Notes: generated from the letters alone by a model not told the origin. Shown: positions 33,295-42,258, counted from the stretch's first letter. The stretch is DNA of 64,000 nt from Trichormus variabilis 0441 (GCF_009856605.1 NZ_CP047243.1:62001-126000); one strand, 5' to 3'. A program made the numbers and translations.

Positions 33295-34521
33295 CTAAAT
33301 CGCTACTTTACCCGGAGTAATCCGAGAAGGGCAAACTGCAATACCCGCTATCCCTAAGCTAAAAGCCGCAGGGACTACCTTTCTTGTTATATTCAGACTA
33401 GCGTTAATATCTGCATGGATAAATCTTCCATTAGCACATTGGTACCAAGCCCTTTTGATTCTCTTGCCACTAAAACTATGTTTCACGCCTTCTTGATAAA
33501 CTGGGATTGGATCTAAGTCCAAGAATGATGAAGCCGATGTATAGCTTTCTTCGTTAATCAAAACGGTCATAGCAACTAATTCAGCTTTGTATTTTAACTG
33601 CTCAATAAACCGCGCATGAGGAATACTCACGAAGTTCTGATTAGTTGTTGTACCCAGATTAATTTCTTGTTTCCATTGGTCATTTTTACCAATCACCAAT
33701 GTACCAATACCCGCACTAGCTAAGTGATTAATAATCCATCGGCTGGCATTGTGCAGATAATTATCAATCCGGTTGTTACGCTTGCAAGTTAATGCTTGAA
33801 TCCGGCGTGATGTTTTAGCGTTACCCTTGAGTTGAGATTGCAGACGAGCTTTAGCTTTGTTGTATTGTTGGTTGATAGCTTTTAGTGGTCGTCCGTTAAC
33901 AAGAACTGGTTTGAATCCGGGCTTGTTTGAAGTTAACGCCGCTAAATTATCTAATCCGATATCAATACCAGCTACCCAATCAGGATTTAATTGTTGTGGC
34001 GTTGCGTCTTGCAAATACACCACTTCAACTACATACTGTCCGCACTGGGGAATTAGGCGCACTTGCTGAATGTTGCTGGCTTTTGTAAGAAATTGGATTT
34101 CAGTTTGAGATAATTTGATTACTCCTTGTTTTAGTAACGGTTTTGAAATTGCACCAAGTTCGTAAATTACGATATTTCGCCCCTTTTCTTTATTTTTGTA
34201 CTTGGGCAATTTCGGACAACCTTTGAACTTTGACGGGTTTTGCTTGTAAGCTTTGTGTGTCTCAAAAAATGATTTCCAATTCCGGTGCAACACCATCAAT
34301 ACTTGATTGCTTACCTTTCTTGGCAAAGCCGTGTATGATTCATGGTGTTTTACTAGATGGAATATGGCTGCATTATTGAGATACTTACCGTCAAAAATGA
34401 ATGATTGCCGAACTAAATAGTTGACGTAGTTATACAGATTCTTAGAACGCCATGCTAAATCATCTATTTCTTTGTAAAATTGATGATTTGTTTTGACAAT
34501 ATGACGCTCTACTAATCTCAT
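33295..34521 (-). CDS. tnpB: TnpB RNA-guided nuclease (zinc ribbon degenerate)
   Basis: 408 residues. RuvC motifs: GIDIGLDNLAAL (Asp), LVIGKNDQWKQE (Glu), ADINASLNI (Asp). The zinc-ribbon cysteines normally between RuvC II and III are absent: the first pair is replaced by ESYTSASSFLD and the second by YQCANGRFIHAD. A subfamily with few cysteines exists. TnpB uses an RNA from the 3' end of its gene as guide to cut target DNA and maintain the element. Its ATG overlaps the stop of a tnpA remnant (ATGA). The 3' flank (33180-33294) would hold the end of the element. Confidence 0.85.
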   Translation of the reverse strand: MRLVERHIVKTNHQFYKEIDDLAWRSKNLYNYVNYLVRQSFIFDGKYLNNAAIFHLVKHHESYTALPRKVSNQVLMVLHRNWKSFFETHKAYKQNPSKFKGCPKLPKYKNKEKGRNIVIYELGAISKPLLKQGVIKLSQTEIQFLTKASNIQQVRLIPQCGQYVVEVVYLQDATPQQLNPDWVAGIDIGLDNLAALTSNKPGFKPVLVNGRPLKAINQQYNKAKARLQSQLKGNAKTSRRIQALTCKRNNRIDNYLHNASRWIINHLASAGIGTLVIGKNDQWKQEINLGTTTNQNFVSIPHARFIEQLKYKAELVAMTVLINEESYTSASSFLDLDPIPVYQEGVKHSFSGKRIKRAWYQCANGRFIHADINASLNITRKVVPAAFSLGIAGIAVCPSRITPGKVAI

Positions 34522-34682
34522 TCTTCTGCTCCATTGCGATGCAGTTCTGCTATGATTTTCTCCATTTTACGCTTTGCTCTTCGCAATCCATAAATGCGTT
34601 GCACAAATGAGGTAATTACAGAAACTAAATCCTGCATTAGCTCATCTTTTCCGTTGTCAGCATCATTCACAATCTCTAGTCT
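34518..34682 (-). pseudogene. Remnant of an IS607-type serine recombinase (tnpA C-terminus)
   Basis: The minus strand reads LEIVNDADNGKDELMQDLVSVITSF, then VQRIYGLRRAKRKMEKII, and stops by overlap with the tnpB start. It matches the C-terminus of IS607 TnpA (compare MVEDILAIIHVFSCRLYGLRKYK in the copy at 37292). An upstream in-frame stop and the absence of the catalytic domain show only the tail is left, so this IS cannot move by itself. Confidence 0.7.
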
Positions 34683-34853
34683 TTAACAGTACTCATGTAC
34701 TAATAGTTCGAGTTAATATAACCTGTAGTGCAGATTTAAACAATCTAACCATCGGCAAGTATTCTCATCAATTAGGGTGTTAAAGCCAGAAAGCATTATG
34801 AGATAAAGGTTTGAGAAATTACAGTGTCTACGTAACCAAGCAATTAACCCTCA

Positions 34854-35763
34854 GAGGTTATTTATAAAGTAAATCTAAAAGCGAGAAGAAAAGATTTATG
34901 GCGAGGATAAAATACTTCATACACAGTGTATTTACATAGTTAGTTATGGCGCGAAAGTCTTACCCTACAGACTTAACTGATATGGAGTGGGAAATCCTGG
35001 CTCCCTTGATTCCAGCAGCTAAAGAAGGAGGGCATCCACGTACAACAGATATGCGTGAAATATGCAATGCCATCTACTATCACTTGAAAACTGGGTGTCA
35101 ATGGAATATGCTTCCAGGGGACTTTCCACCAAGCTCGACTGTATACCACTACTACCGCAAATGGCAGCGTCAGGGGGTTTGGGAAAAATTAAACCATACA
35201 TTGCGTGGTCAAGTTCGCACAAAATTAGGTAAATCAACACAACCTAGCGCGATAGCCGCAGATAGTCAGTCGGTCAAGACTGATCAAAAAAAGGGGATGT
35301 GTATGGTTTTGATGGATGTAAAAAGGTAAAAGGAAGAAAGCGGCAGACTTTGGTTGATAGCTTGGGACTTTTGTTAAAAGTCGTTGTGAGTGAAGCGAAT
35401 GCCCCGGAACGATTACTGGCTGCCTATGCACTCATGGAACTATTAGAGGAACGCCCGGAATTACTGGAAAAAGTGGAAGTTTTATGGGTTGATTCCGGTT
35501 ATGACGGTGATAAAGAAAGCTCTTTCGGTTTGGCTGATGATCCAAGCTCATGTTGAAGTCATAAGACGTACCGAAAAAGAATTTCAGGTTTTACCTAAAC
35601 GTTGGGTAGTCGAAAGAACATTTGGTTGGTTCAACCAGTACCATCGTCTCAGTAAGGATTATGAGCGTCTTTCAGAGATGAGCGAAGCAGCCATATATGC
35701 TGTTATGACTAGGATTATGCTACGTCGTCTTGTATCCTAAAGATTTACTTTATAAATAGTCTC
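34854..35763 (+). mobile_element. IS5-family (IS1031-type) insertion sequence with terminal repeats and TCA duplication
   Basis: The left end GAGGTTATTTATAAAGTAAA (34854) and the complement of the right end, GAGACTATTTATAAAGTAAA (35763), match over 23 bases with two differences. TCA flanks both sides (34851-34853 and 35764-35766), a 3-bp duplication fitting the TNA target of the IS1031 group. Length 910 bp. It lies between the two IS607-like units. Confidence 0.9.
34946..35740 (+). pseudogene. IS1031-type transposase in three frames
   Basis: The protein is spread over three frames. 34946-35329 holds YPTDLTDMEWEILAPLIP and the first catalytic Asp (AIAADSQSVKT). The frame to 35556 holds VYGFDGCKKVKGRKRQTLVDSLGLLL and WVDSGYDG (second Asp). 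The frame to 35740 holds [23 protein letters not shown] (catalytic Glu). The first shift is at A-AAA-AAG (about 35285-35295), a classic -1 slippery heptamer, and may be programmed. The second, near 35515, has no such signal and looks like a disabling mutation. The IS is then probably inactive unless helped in trans. Confidence 0.8.
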
Positions 35764-35959
35764 TCATACAACTTGATAAAAAACTATCATTAGGCTGATG
35801 CAGTAAACCTTGTTTTAGGATTTTTGGGTCTTACCTTTTACATCCAACGTGTGGACGAAAGGTAAGATTGATGCGGGATTTTGCTGGCACTGGGTGAAAT
35901 ATGTAAAAACCTAGTTTTCCTTCTGGGGCGATCGCCGATTCTTGTGCGGTTGCTTTTCA

Positions 35960-36139
35960 CTATTTGACCAGTTTCATTCGCTTTTGACGAGCGAAAGCGC
36001 CAGCCTGCCGTAGTGCCGCAGTTGGGTTCGGGTGAGCAAAGAACTCTTCAACTGCCGCCTTCAGTCCTTCAAAAACAACTGGCTCGTGGCGGGCATAGAT
36101 GTAAACTGATTGCTGAACTGATACTTCAAGATTGGACAT
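35960..36139 (-). CDS. Small hypothetical protein downstream of tnpB
   Basis: 59 residues from MSNLEVSVQQSVYIYARHEP (ATG at 36139; the frame is open to 36169). The C-terminus is basic (ARQKRMKLVK). It is not recognised. It starts 2 bp after the tnpB stop at 36142, and could be a co-translated small gene or the end of an older gene interrupted by the IS. The gap 35767-35959 shows nothing else. Confidence 0.4.
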   Translation of the reverse strand: MSNLEVSVQQSVYIYARHEPVVFEGLKAAVEEFFAHPNPTAALRQAGAFARQKRMKLVK

Positions 36140-36141
36140 TG

Positions 36142-37350
36142 CTAGACAAAGACTGTCATCTGAACGCAATCAAAGCTTGCTGAGTTCAGCAAGGTGGTAT
36201 CCCACAACGCCTTGAGGAAATTCCCCAAGGCTCCATTCCAATCTCGCGGTAGATGATTGCCGCAATTGGAACATTTAAAGATTTTTTGTCCGCCTAATGA
36301 ATAGTGGATATGCCCACAACGAGAACAAGTCTTACTGGTGAATTCTTCAGTGTGCCGGATCAAAACCGAGCCATTTCTGGCACATTGATGCTCTAACACT
36401 TGACTGAAGCGATATGGAGCAAAGCTCAACATTGACCGCGCCGTTTTGCTTTTGATTTTACGCACGGCGCGACAAACCATTTGAGATGTTTCGTAAGTTG
36501 GTAAGGCAATCACCCTGTAGTTCTTGGCCACCCAAGATGCAACTTGGCGGTGCATTTCATCCACAAGATTGCGAATCCGTCTTGTTACCCGCTTCATCTT
36601 TTGGGATAGCCGATAGCGCAGATGACGGTTCTTGAAACCTTTAGATAAATCCCTGAATGAACGGAGTTTATCTAACCATTGACATAATCTGACAATTCGA
36701 TGAATGTCACCATTGCCAAACTCAATCATCTTCTGACCATCAAAACCTGTGAGGAATGTCCGCACACCAGGGTCAAAAGCAATGAACGCATCTTTGTTAT
36801 TGTCAACGACTTCTACATCCTCTGGTAATGAAATGTAGAATCGACTATGTTTATATGTGACTTCTGGAGTATAAGGATTAGAGATTGGGCAAAACCTGAC
36901 ACCATTATCAACACACTCAAACGCTGGTAGCTCACCCCAGTACTGCGGTAGCAATCGACCTTTGTTTAAATCAGATGCAATCTTAAACTGTAATGTCTGC
37001 GATGAGTCACGAATAGAGCGAAACTTGGCAATCTTCAACCCAGCTTGTGGATGTGGCTTTTTGTCTTTACCCTTACTAATAGTTTTGGGATGGCGCTGTG
37101 TCGTACTCCACGCTGAGTATGCCTCCATAACAGCTTGATCCAAAATCGCTGCGGGTAGCTCATTTTTTAACCAGTCTGGTCGGATGTGGGCTTTAAAAAA
37201 GGTCTTGAATGCTTGTTTTCCTGTGCCTCCAATCCCTGTTCTGTCAAATCCCTGCTTTTGATTGAGGTAGGCTATTGCCATGTTGTAGGTTTTACGATTC
37301 AGCCTTACCCACTTCATTAACAATTGCTCTTGTTCTAGTGTTAATATCAT
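36142..37350 (-). CDS. tnpB: IS607-type TnpB nuclease
   Basis: 402 residues from the ATG at 37350. The open frame continues to 37803, but that part is the shadow of tnpA in another frame. RuvC-I Asp is in FIAFDPGVRTFLTGF, RuvC-II Glu in ALPTYETSQM, and RuvC-III Asp in LPRDWNGALG. The zinc ribbon CSRCGHIH...KCSNCG is intact. The true N-terminus may lie a few codons upstream, because VCTQYRMIL looks like the family's first strand. It overlaps tnpA by 59 bp, as in IS607 elements. Catalytically intact. Confidence 0.9.
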   Translation of the reverse strand: MILTLEQEQLLMKWVRLNRKTYNMAIAYLNQKQGFDRTGIGGTGKQAFKTFFKAHIRPDWLKNELPAAILDQAVMEAYSAWSTTQRHPKTISKGKDKKPHPQAGLKIAKFRSIRDSSQTLQFKIASDLNKGRLLPQYWGELPAFECVDNGVRFCPISNPYTPEVTYKHSRFYISLPEDVEVVDNNKDAFIAFDPGVRTFLTGFDGQKMIEFGNGDIHRIVRLCQWLDKLRSFRDLSKGFKNRHLRYRLSQKMKRVTRRIRNLVDEMHRQVASWVAKNYRVIALPTYETSQMVCRAVRKIKSKTARSMLSFAPYRFSQVLEHQCARNGSVLIRHTEEFTSKTCSRCGHIHYSLGGQKIFKCSNCGNHLPRDWNGALGNFLKALWDTTLLNSASFDCVQMTVFV

Positions 37351-37927
37351 CCGGTATTGCGTGCAAACCTTTACGGATTTCCTGTTTGTATTTTCTGAGT
37401 CCGTACAGTCGGCAACTGAAGACATGGATGATTGCCAGAATATCCTCAACCATTTCTCGCTCTGGAGATAACTGAGCTTGGTTGAGAACCACGAGTTCAC
37501 AATTGCATTTTTCGCACAACCATTGGATGAGTTTAAATCCAAATCTGCATAATCTGTCTTTATGGCAGACCACAACCATTCTGACATCGCCTGCGAGAAC
37601 TCGTTCCAGTATGGCAAGTAACTTTTTTCTTCGGAAGTTGAGTCCGCTTCCGACTTCTTGGATGACTTCACTACTGGGGTAACGAGCGACAAGAAACTGT
37701 ATTTGTCTTTCCAGGTCAGACTGTTGAGTGTGGCGAGAAACCCTGCCCTAGAGGATGATTGCTTTGTCTGTTCTTTGAGTTGGTAGGACGGAATCAATGT
37801 CATATCTCCTCTGTCCGTTTGGGGTTCTGATTGTCTTAATCTTTCCTGATTCTTCCCCTCGCCGCAGTGTTTTAAGTGTTACTCTAAACACTGATTGTGG
37901 CTTTCTGGCTGGGACATAGTAAGTCAT
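37292..37927 (-). pseudogene. tnpA: IS607-type serine recombinase TnpA with amber stop before the catalytic motif
   Basis: The frame runs from ATG 37927 to 37292, 211 sense positions with one TAG (37748-37750, codon 60). Before it is a MerR-like HTH (TLRRGEESGKIKTIRTPNGQRRYDIDSV). After it come GRVSRHTQQSDLERQ with the catalytic Ser, EVGSGLNFRRKKLLAILERV, and MVVVCHKDRLCRFGF. The stop replaces the residue just before GRVS (usually YCRVS), most simply TAT/TAC to TAG. Everything else is in frame, so the inactivation looks recent; suppression is possible but unsupported. Confidence 0.8.
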
Positions 37928-38079
37928 TACTACTTTTGTATTAATACATTTATACTAGCATGAAATGTCCAGCAATGTTTAGTTAAGTACAGTTAATCGT
38001 TAACTAGAGATCAACTTCATGCACTTTTATTTCGTGGAGTGGCTCAATGATTATTTTCTTGCCAAATCCAAGCAATTTC

Positions 38080-38165
38080 CCCATCCACAGCAATCAATCG
38101 GAAGCCGTAGCCATCAACTGTTCAAAAATCTGTGGGTCTTGCTCCTCAATCAGCAACGTTAAATT
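38080..38165 (-). pseudogene. Decayed copy of the small gene at 32953-33180
   Basis: The minus strand reads LLIEEQDPQIFEQLMATASD, a stop, then LLWMGKLLG, aligning with MAIDEQEPQVFEQLVEAVPDWVTWMG of the intact gene. TGA replaces the conserved TGG. No start remains. The rest of 37928-38223 has no other recognisable content. Confidence 0.55.
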
Positions 38166-38223
38166 ATGGTGCAGCACGAGAATGATGAGCCGTCTAATTA
38201 TTGACTATCGAACATTGAAAACA

Positions 38224-38679
38224 TCAGACCCTCACCCGCACCAAGTCTTCTTCTCGCACCAAAGAAAAGCGATTGGTCATGGTGGATGATGCAGAAAAAC
38301 TAGGTGATGCCAACTCCACCAGATAAAACCAGGACTTTTCGATTAACTCAATCCCCAGAATTAGCCTTTGCTTTGTACCGCGATCGCCAAATTGCAACAG
38401 TACCCGCTCTCCCAACACGAAAGAAGGTTTTTTCACAGTGCTGGGTTGTATATTACCGGTGGCAATAATTTGATCTTTTGTGGCGTAGATGAAGTCATTT
38501 TTGATCTCAATAATGTAATTCCAGCAATCGCCATACCACTGCACTCCACAGCAGTAGCCGAATGTTCTATCAGTTTTGAAGTAGACTTTTTCAAATAAGT
38601 TGATTTCAACCGAGGGAATCTCTTGACCCCAAGACGGTGAGAGATACCAGCATTTTTCTAGTTCAGTGATAGCTTCCAT
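38224..38679 (-). CDS. DUF1392-like Nostoc plasmid protein
   Basis: 151 residues, beta-rich: CWYLSPSWGQEIPSVEINLFEKVYFKT, FGYCCGVQWYGDCWNY and PSFVLGERVLLQFGDRGTKQRLILGIELIEKSWFYLVE. The size and text fit DUF1392, a Nostoc/Anabaena-restricted family of unknown function. It is last of three tightly packed genes (39145 to 38224); its ATG overlaps the stop of the HTH gene (TAATG). Confidence 0.6.
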   Translation of the reverse strand: MEAITELEKCWYLSPSWGQEIPSVEINLFEKVYFKTDRTFGYCCGVQWYGDCWNYIIEIKNDFIYATKDQIIATGNIQPSTVKKPSFVLGERVLLQFGDRGTKQRLILGIELIEKSWFYLVELASPSFSASSTMTNRFSLVREEDLVRVRV

Positions 38680-38933
38680 TACACTTTCCCCTTCAAAAGA
38701 TAATCAATAGCTGCTGTATCCAGACTGGCAATGCGTTTTCTGATTTGCTGCGGCGGGTTCTCTAAAAACTCTTTTAGATGGACTACCCTTATTTCGTAAT
38801 GCTTTGGGAAACGCTTGTTTGCCTTGAGCCAGCCCCGGTTGATCCATAACCGTACAGTAGACAAATTCAGCGAAAGAACACTGGCGATTTGATGACAGTT
38901 GTATTTTTCTGAGTGAGTGAAATTTTTAGTCAT
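38679..38933 (-). CDS. Small HTH DNA-binding protein (MerR/excisionase-like)
   Basis: 84 residues. YNCHQIASVLSLNLSTVRLWINRGWLKANKRF (about residues 11-42) is a MerR-like or excisionase helix-turn-helix followed by a wing. It is the middle gene of the 39145-38224 operon, overlapping the upstream gene by ATGA. It is probably the local regulator of this plasmid-type gene set. Confidence 0.7.
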   Translation of the reverse strand: MTKNFTHSEKYNCHQIASVLSLNLSTVRLWINRGWLKANKRFPKHYEIRVVHLKEFLENPPQQIRKRIASLDTAAIDYLLKGKV

Positions 38934-39145
38934 ACAGTTGCCTCAGATTCTTTGGATTCAGTTATTAAAATCTGTGCGCTGATGGATATAAAATCGACTT
39001 GAGCAATATTGAAATCAGTTTGCATTTGGCCAGAGTTGTATCTGTCAACTATTTCTTGCTTGATTCCTTCTTGGGTCAACTCGTCTGGGATATCAATGTG
39101 AGCTTCACTTGTAATTTTCTCGACGACAGTAACGATGACTTTCAT
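38930..39145 (-). CDS. Small hypothetical protein, first gene of the HTH/DUF1392 operon
   Basis: 71 residues: MKVIVTVVEKITSEAHIDIPDELTQEGIKQEIVDRY then FNIAQVDFISISAQILITE. The beta-alpha-beta pattern resembles small DUF-type proteins on cyanobacterial plasmids; no function can be given. It overlaps the next gene by 4 bp. Confidence 0.55.
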   Translation of the reverse strand: MKVIVTVVEKITSEAHIDIPDELTQEGIKQEIVDRYNSGQMQTDFNIAQVDFISISAQILITESKESEATV

Positions 39146-39219
39146 GGTTAAATCGTGTGTACTTAATAAGTAGGAATAGGAGCCATAAACACTCTGATTT
39201 ATGACTCCTATAAATGTCC

Positions 39220-40035
39220 CTAAGCCATCCCAGCGTTAGCCCCTTGCACCTGCTGCATCCATTGGTTAATCGCTGTCAATTCATCATCCCCATTAGCAAC
39301 CAAATCAACCACCTTCTGTTGATATAAACTTTTAGCTTCATGAGGATTCTCCACATAATTAGCAGCCCAGGCAAGACACATATTTTTGACGAGAGCATCC
39401 ACCTTAGTAACAGGTAATTGACTGGGGCTAGTTGCATCTTGAAATTGCAAATACTCTTTGACTAAATCAAGTGGATAATCTAACAAAGTGCGAATATACT
39501 TCACCCGTAAATCCTGGGGATGCGGGGGCTGTTCTGGTGCTAGTCCAACAGATGAAGATATGCCCCCTAATCTTGATTGAATTTCGGTAATGAGTGAAGC
39601 CCAGTCAGCCATAGGGTTCCATTCTCGGCGGATTCTAATCTTGGTAGCCGCATCATATAATCGGCAAAACACGACGTTTTCGTCTCCGGCTGTAGCAGCA
39701 ATAATTAGAGGTTTTGAGAAGTCGTAAACTTGAGATGCTGAGAGTAAAAATGTCTTCGCAAAGTTAGTTTCTATGCCAGTGCGGATGATGTAAACTTCAT
39801 CAGCAGCAATGACAATATCAAGCTTAACGTTATCTTTTCCTCTATACTCTTTTGCTGTTACTCGCAGTTATGACAAGTAACCCGTTAAACCCTTTTGATG
39901 TACAGGAATGGTTTTATCTTGTTCTATGTTGTAGTGATACCACAAGTAAGATTCACCACTTATTTCCCCATTTTTGACGTACAAGTAAAAAGGTTCTGGT
40001 GGATTACATAGACCTAGTTTAATTTCAGTTTTCAT
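39220..40035 (-). pseudogene. Hypothetical plasmid gene interrupted by one in-frame stop
   Basis: Reading from ATG 40035 gives MKTEIKLGLCNPPEPFYLYV... to GLTGYLS, then TAA (39868-39870, codon 56). It continues in the same frame as LRVTAKEYRGKDNVKLDIVIAADEVYIIRTG, TNFAKTFLLSASQVYDF, and on to NQWMQQVQGANAGMA at 39220. The 816 bp are a single frame of 271 sense positions with one stop, so a nonsense change or sequencing error is likely. A GTG at 39672 could restart only the last 150 residues. The function is unknown; the C-terminal part is helical. Confidence 0.65.
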
Positions 40036-40102
40036 CTTTAACCTCTAGTGTGCAATAATCAGATTGCTGTAGTAAGATGTTAAGTTCATGAATACTAGCA
40101 AT

Positions 40103-40134
40103 TGCCCGAATTTTCAGTGATTAATTCGGGCAAG
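40103..40134. terminator. Hairpin after the 40141-40338 gene
   Basis: TTGCCCGAATT (40103-40113) and AATTCGGGCAA (40124-40134) form a perfect 11-bp stem with a 10-base loop. It is 7 bases past the stop of the minus-strand gene ending at 40141, with a T-rich stretch on the plus side. Confidence 0.55.
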
Positions 40135-40140
40135 TTTCTT

Positions 40141-40338
40141 CTAATCAGGAACCTTGGCAATAGTAGATAACTGTTGCTCGTTTTCTAGCTCATCCCTGAT
40201 ATAAGACAGTGCAGTTTCAGCGTCACCAACTGTTAAATCTGGGTAATATTCCAGCTTGAGTAAATCTGGATGTTTGGCTATTTGGGATAATAGATATTGA
40301 GTGACACTAACTAAATCGAGTAAGTTAACTTCAGGCAT
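40141..40338 (-). CDS. Small hypothetical protein
   Basis: 65 residues, helical and acidic (LLDLVSVTQYLLSQIAKHPDLLKLEYYP, SYIRDELENEQQ). AAGGAGAAAG precedes the ATG at 40338. It is not recognised. It is the last of three small minus-strand genes (40873 to 40141) and is followed by a hairpin, so they probably form an operon. Confidence 0.55.
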   Translation of the reverse strand: MPEVNLLDLVSVTQYLLSQIAKHPDLLKLEYYPDLTVGDAETALSYIRDELENEQQLSTIAKVPD

Positions 40339-40359
40339 AAAACTTTCTCCTTGTGCTGA

Positions 40360-40557
40360 TTATTTTTCTTCGTTAAGTTCCAACACAAAACCGCAGCCAG
40401 TATTTTTAACTTTCGCTAGCTTTTGCTCTAATAACGATTGGATAGCAACGTTAGAGAAATAGATGGTATGCAAGGGTGCAGAACCGCCACGACAGCGCAA
40501 GGAATACAACAGATTGGCAGCAGTTAAATCATTACCGCCCTTCTTTGGTCTAGCCAT
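40360..40557 (-). CDS. Small hypothetical protein with basic N-terminus
   Basis: 65 residues (MARPKKGGNDLTAANLLYSLRCRGGSAPLHTIYFSNVAIQSLLEQKLAKV). The spacing of helices around RCRGGSAPLHTIYFSN would suit a small winged helix-turn-helix, but this is not certain. It overlaps the upstream gene by 8 bp and lies 21 bp before the next; part of a three-gene operon. Confidence 0.55.
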   Translation of the reverse strand: MARPKKGGNDLTAANLLYSLRCRGGSAPLHTIYFSNVAIQSLLEQKLAKVKNTGCGFVLELNEEK

Positions 40558-40873
40558 TGTTCCCTCCTCTAATAGCTGCTAATTGCTGTTGCAGAATCAT
40601 GATTTGTTGTTGGTGTTGTTCGAGTTCTGCTGTAATCTGTGCAAGTAATTCTTGCTTTGAAAGTTGCTTAAGTTGCGATTCCTGGTAGTGGAATATGTCT
40701 TCAGACTGCTTATGTGGCATAAGCCCATAACGCCAGCCATGACCGTATTGATAAGCCAACTGAGTGTCAGGAGGATAATATTCGAGTCCAAGAATGACTC
40801 CTTGCTGGGTGCGTTGACCAAAGACAAAGCGCGGATAGTCCCAATGTTTTGGGATGGATATGGTGGGTTGCAT
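40550..40873 (-). CDS. Hypothetical protein with short beta domain and coiled coil
   Basis: 107 residues from MQPTISIPKHWDYPRFVFGQ (ATG at 40873; the frame is open to 40936). An N-terminal beta part (GVILGLEYYPPDTQLAYQYGHGWRYGLMP) precedes a glutamine-rich coiled coil (ITAELEQHQQQIMILQQQLAAI). This type recurs in Nostoc plasmids; the function is unknown. First gene of the 40873-40141 operon. Confidence 0.55.
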   Translation of the reverse strand: MQPTISIPKHWDYPRFVFGQRTQQGVILGLEYYPPDTQLAYQYGHGWRYGLMPHKQSEDIFHYQESQLKQLSKQELLAQITAELEQHQQQIMILQQQLAAIRGGNNG

Positions 40874-41004
40874 GATGAATTGATGGGTGAAGCGATTGGT
40901 AGACTTTTGAGAGAAATTGGCTAAAGACGATTCCAAAACGAAGGGTTATATTGAACCCGTTCAGCTTCATTTAAGTTAGTGGGCAATACTGCCCACTAAC
41001 TCCC

Positions 41005-41895
41005 TTAAGCCGCTACTAATTCGCTGACTGGCTCAGACTCCATCACCAGCAGCCATTCGTCAGCACTGAGTTGGTCGAATGGTTTATCTAACAGTTCGTC
41101 CCAGTCCACCACTTCGACTTGCAACAGTACCCGTACTCCAGCGATCGCCGACTCACACGTAGCCTTCTGTTGCCCAACTGAAGAAGCGCGGATGACCCAC
41201 CAATTGCCATCTGTGCAACCGACTTCTCCCAATCGTACATCACCGCGATAAACCCCGTCGTCCAACAGTTCCAGCCCGTGCTTCTCGCATTCATCGGCAA
41301 TCTGCGCCATGATTTCATTGCCAGTAGTACAGGGTTCTACAAATAGCTGTTGCACGGGTAATGTGCCTTGCTGATACTGCTGCTTGACGTAGCTGTGGCA
41401 TTTTGCAGAGGTAGTGTCGCGGAAAATCTCAATGTTGTTGACCAGGACTCGCCAGTATAAGTCTTCGTGATTCTCTGAGTCAAAGCTGATACTGGCTACT
41501 AATTCACCATCAACGAGGGCTTCGTGATCGTAGAAACAGATTTCGGAAATGGTCGGGACTTCTGGGATTTCGCCTGAGACTGTTGGATTGAGCGTACCGT
41601 CTTTGTGATGCCAGTCGATGAAGCGGTGGCATTTGGAAATAGCAAAGTGGCGAAACTTTTCTTCACCGTTCACCATGACTACCCAGCGTTGGGTTACAAA
41701 GTCGGTGTTGTCGTAGGTGATATATGCAATGAGTTGTTTGCCTGCGTAGACTTCAAAGTGATGCGAGTTAATCTCGACTGTTGTGAGTTCTTCTGGTGCT
41801 ACAGCTTCGGCTTGTTCTGTGATGTATTGCTGTAGTTCAGCTTGGGCTAGGGTTTGTACGCTGAGGGGTTGCTGTCTATTTGCAATGTAAGTCAT
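41005..41895 (-). CDS. Conserved-looking hypothetical with repeated modules
   Basis: 296 residues from MTYIANRQQPLSVQTLAQAEL (ATG at 41895, GGAGATC upstream; the frame is open to 42000). Two similar blocks, VYAGKQLIAYITYDNTDFVTQRWVVMVNG...KCHRFIDWHHKDGTL (about 50-110) and LVDGELVASISFDSENHEDLYWRVLVNN...KCHSYVKQQYQQGTL (about 130-190), show an internal duplication. A third domain follows. No known family. It is divergent from the XRE regulator gene, across a region with a 13-bp inverted repeat. Confidence 0.55.
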   Translation of the reverse strand: MTYIANRQQPLSVQTLAQAELQQYITEQAEAVAPEELTTVEINSHHFEVYAGKQLIAYITYDNTDFVTQRWVVMVNGEEKFRHFAISKCHRFIDWHHKDGTLNPTVSGEIPEVPTISEICFYDHEALVDGELVASISFDSENHEDLYWRVLVNNIEIFRDTTSAKCHSYVKQQYQQGTLPVQQLFVEPCTTGNEIMAQIADECEKHGLELLDDGVYRGDVRLGEVGCTDGNWWVIRASSVGQQKATCESAIAGVRVLLQVEVVDWDELLDKPFDQLSADEWLLVMESEPVSELVAA

Positions 41896-42212
41896 AATAT
41901 TGATCTCCGAATAGGATAAGGCGATCGCAAACTTTCTCAGGGTGGGCGGTCGTCTTTGGTTTTTACGGGCAAAGTTGTGGGGGAGCCACAACGCACTCAT
42001 GGAAATTTGGCGTAGCCATTAAAAAAGAAACTCAAAACCAATAGTATTCAAGCACTACCAAGACAAGAAAACATGGTTGCAGAAGTTAAGGATGAATTAC
42101 TTCTGTCTATTGTGCGTATCTTTGAATTTTCAAGGTTCGATGGGTTGTGCTGGCAAACTCTATTGGCATGAGGGTGTAGGATACTTGGTTTTGTATTACC
42201 CTTTCCATTTAC

Positions 42213-42258
42213 TAATATACGTGAGGCGCATATTTTTGTCAACATCTCACGTATATTA
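42213..42258. promoter_or_regulatory. 13-bp perfect inverted repeat, candidate operator of the XRE gene
   Basis: TAATATACGTGAG (42213-42225) and CTCACGTATATTA (42246-42258) are exact inverses, 20 bp apart. They lie in the 470-bp gap between the divergent genes at 41895 and 42365. This spacing suits two dimers of an HTH regulator, likely the XRE protein itself. The rest of the gap shows no gene. Confidence 0.6.

Noticed and set aside
37351..37803. N-terminal 151 residues of the long frame containing IS607 tnpB
   Set aside because: This stretch is another frame of tnpA; TnpB homology begins near 37350.
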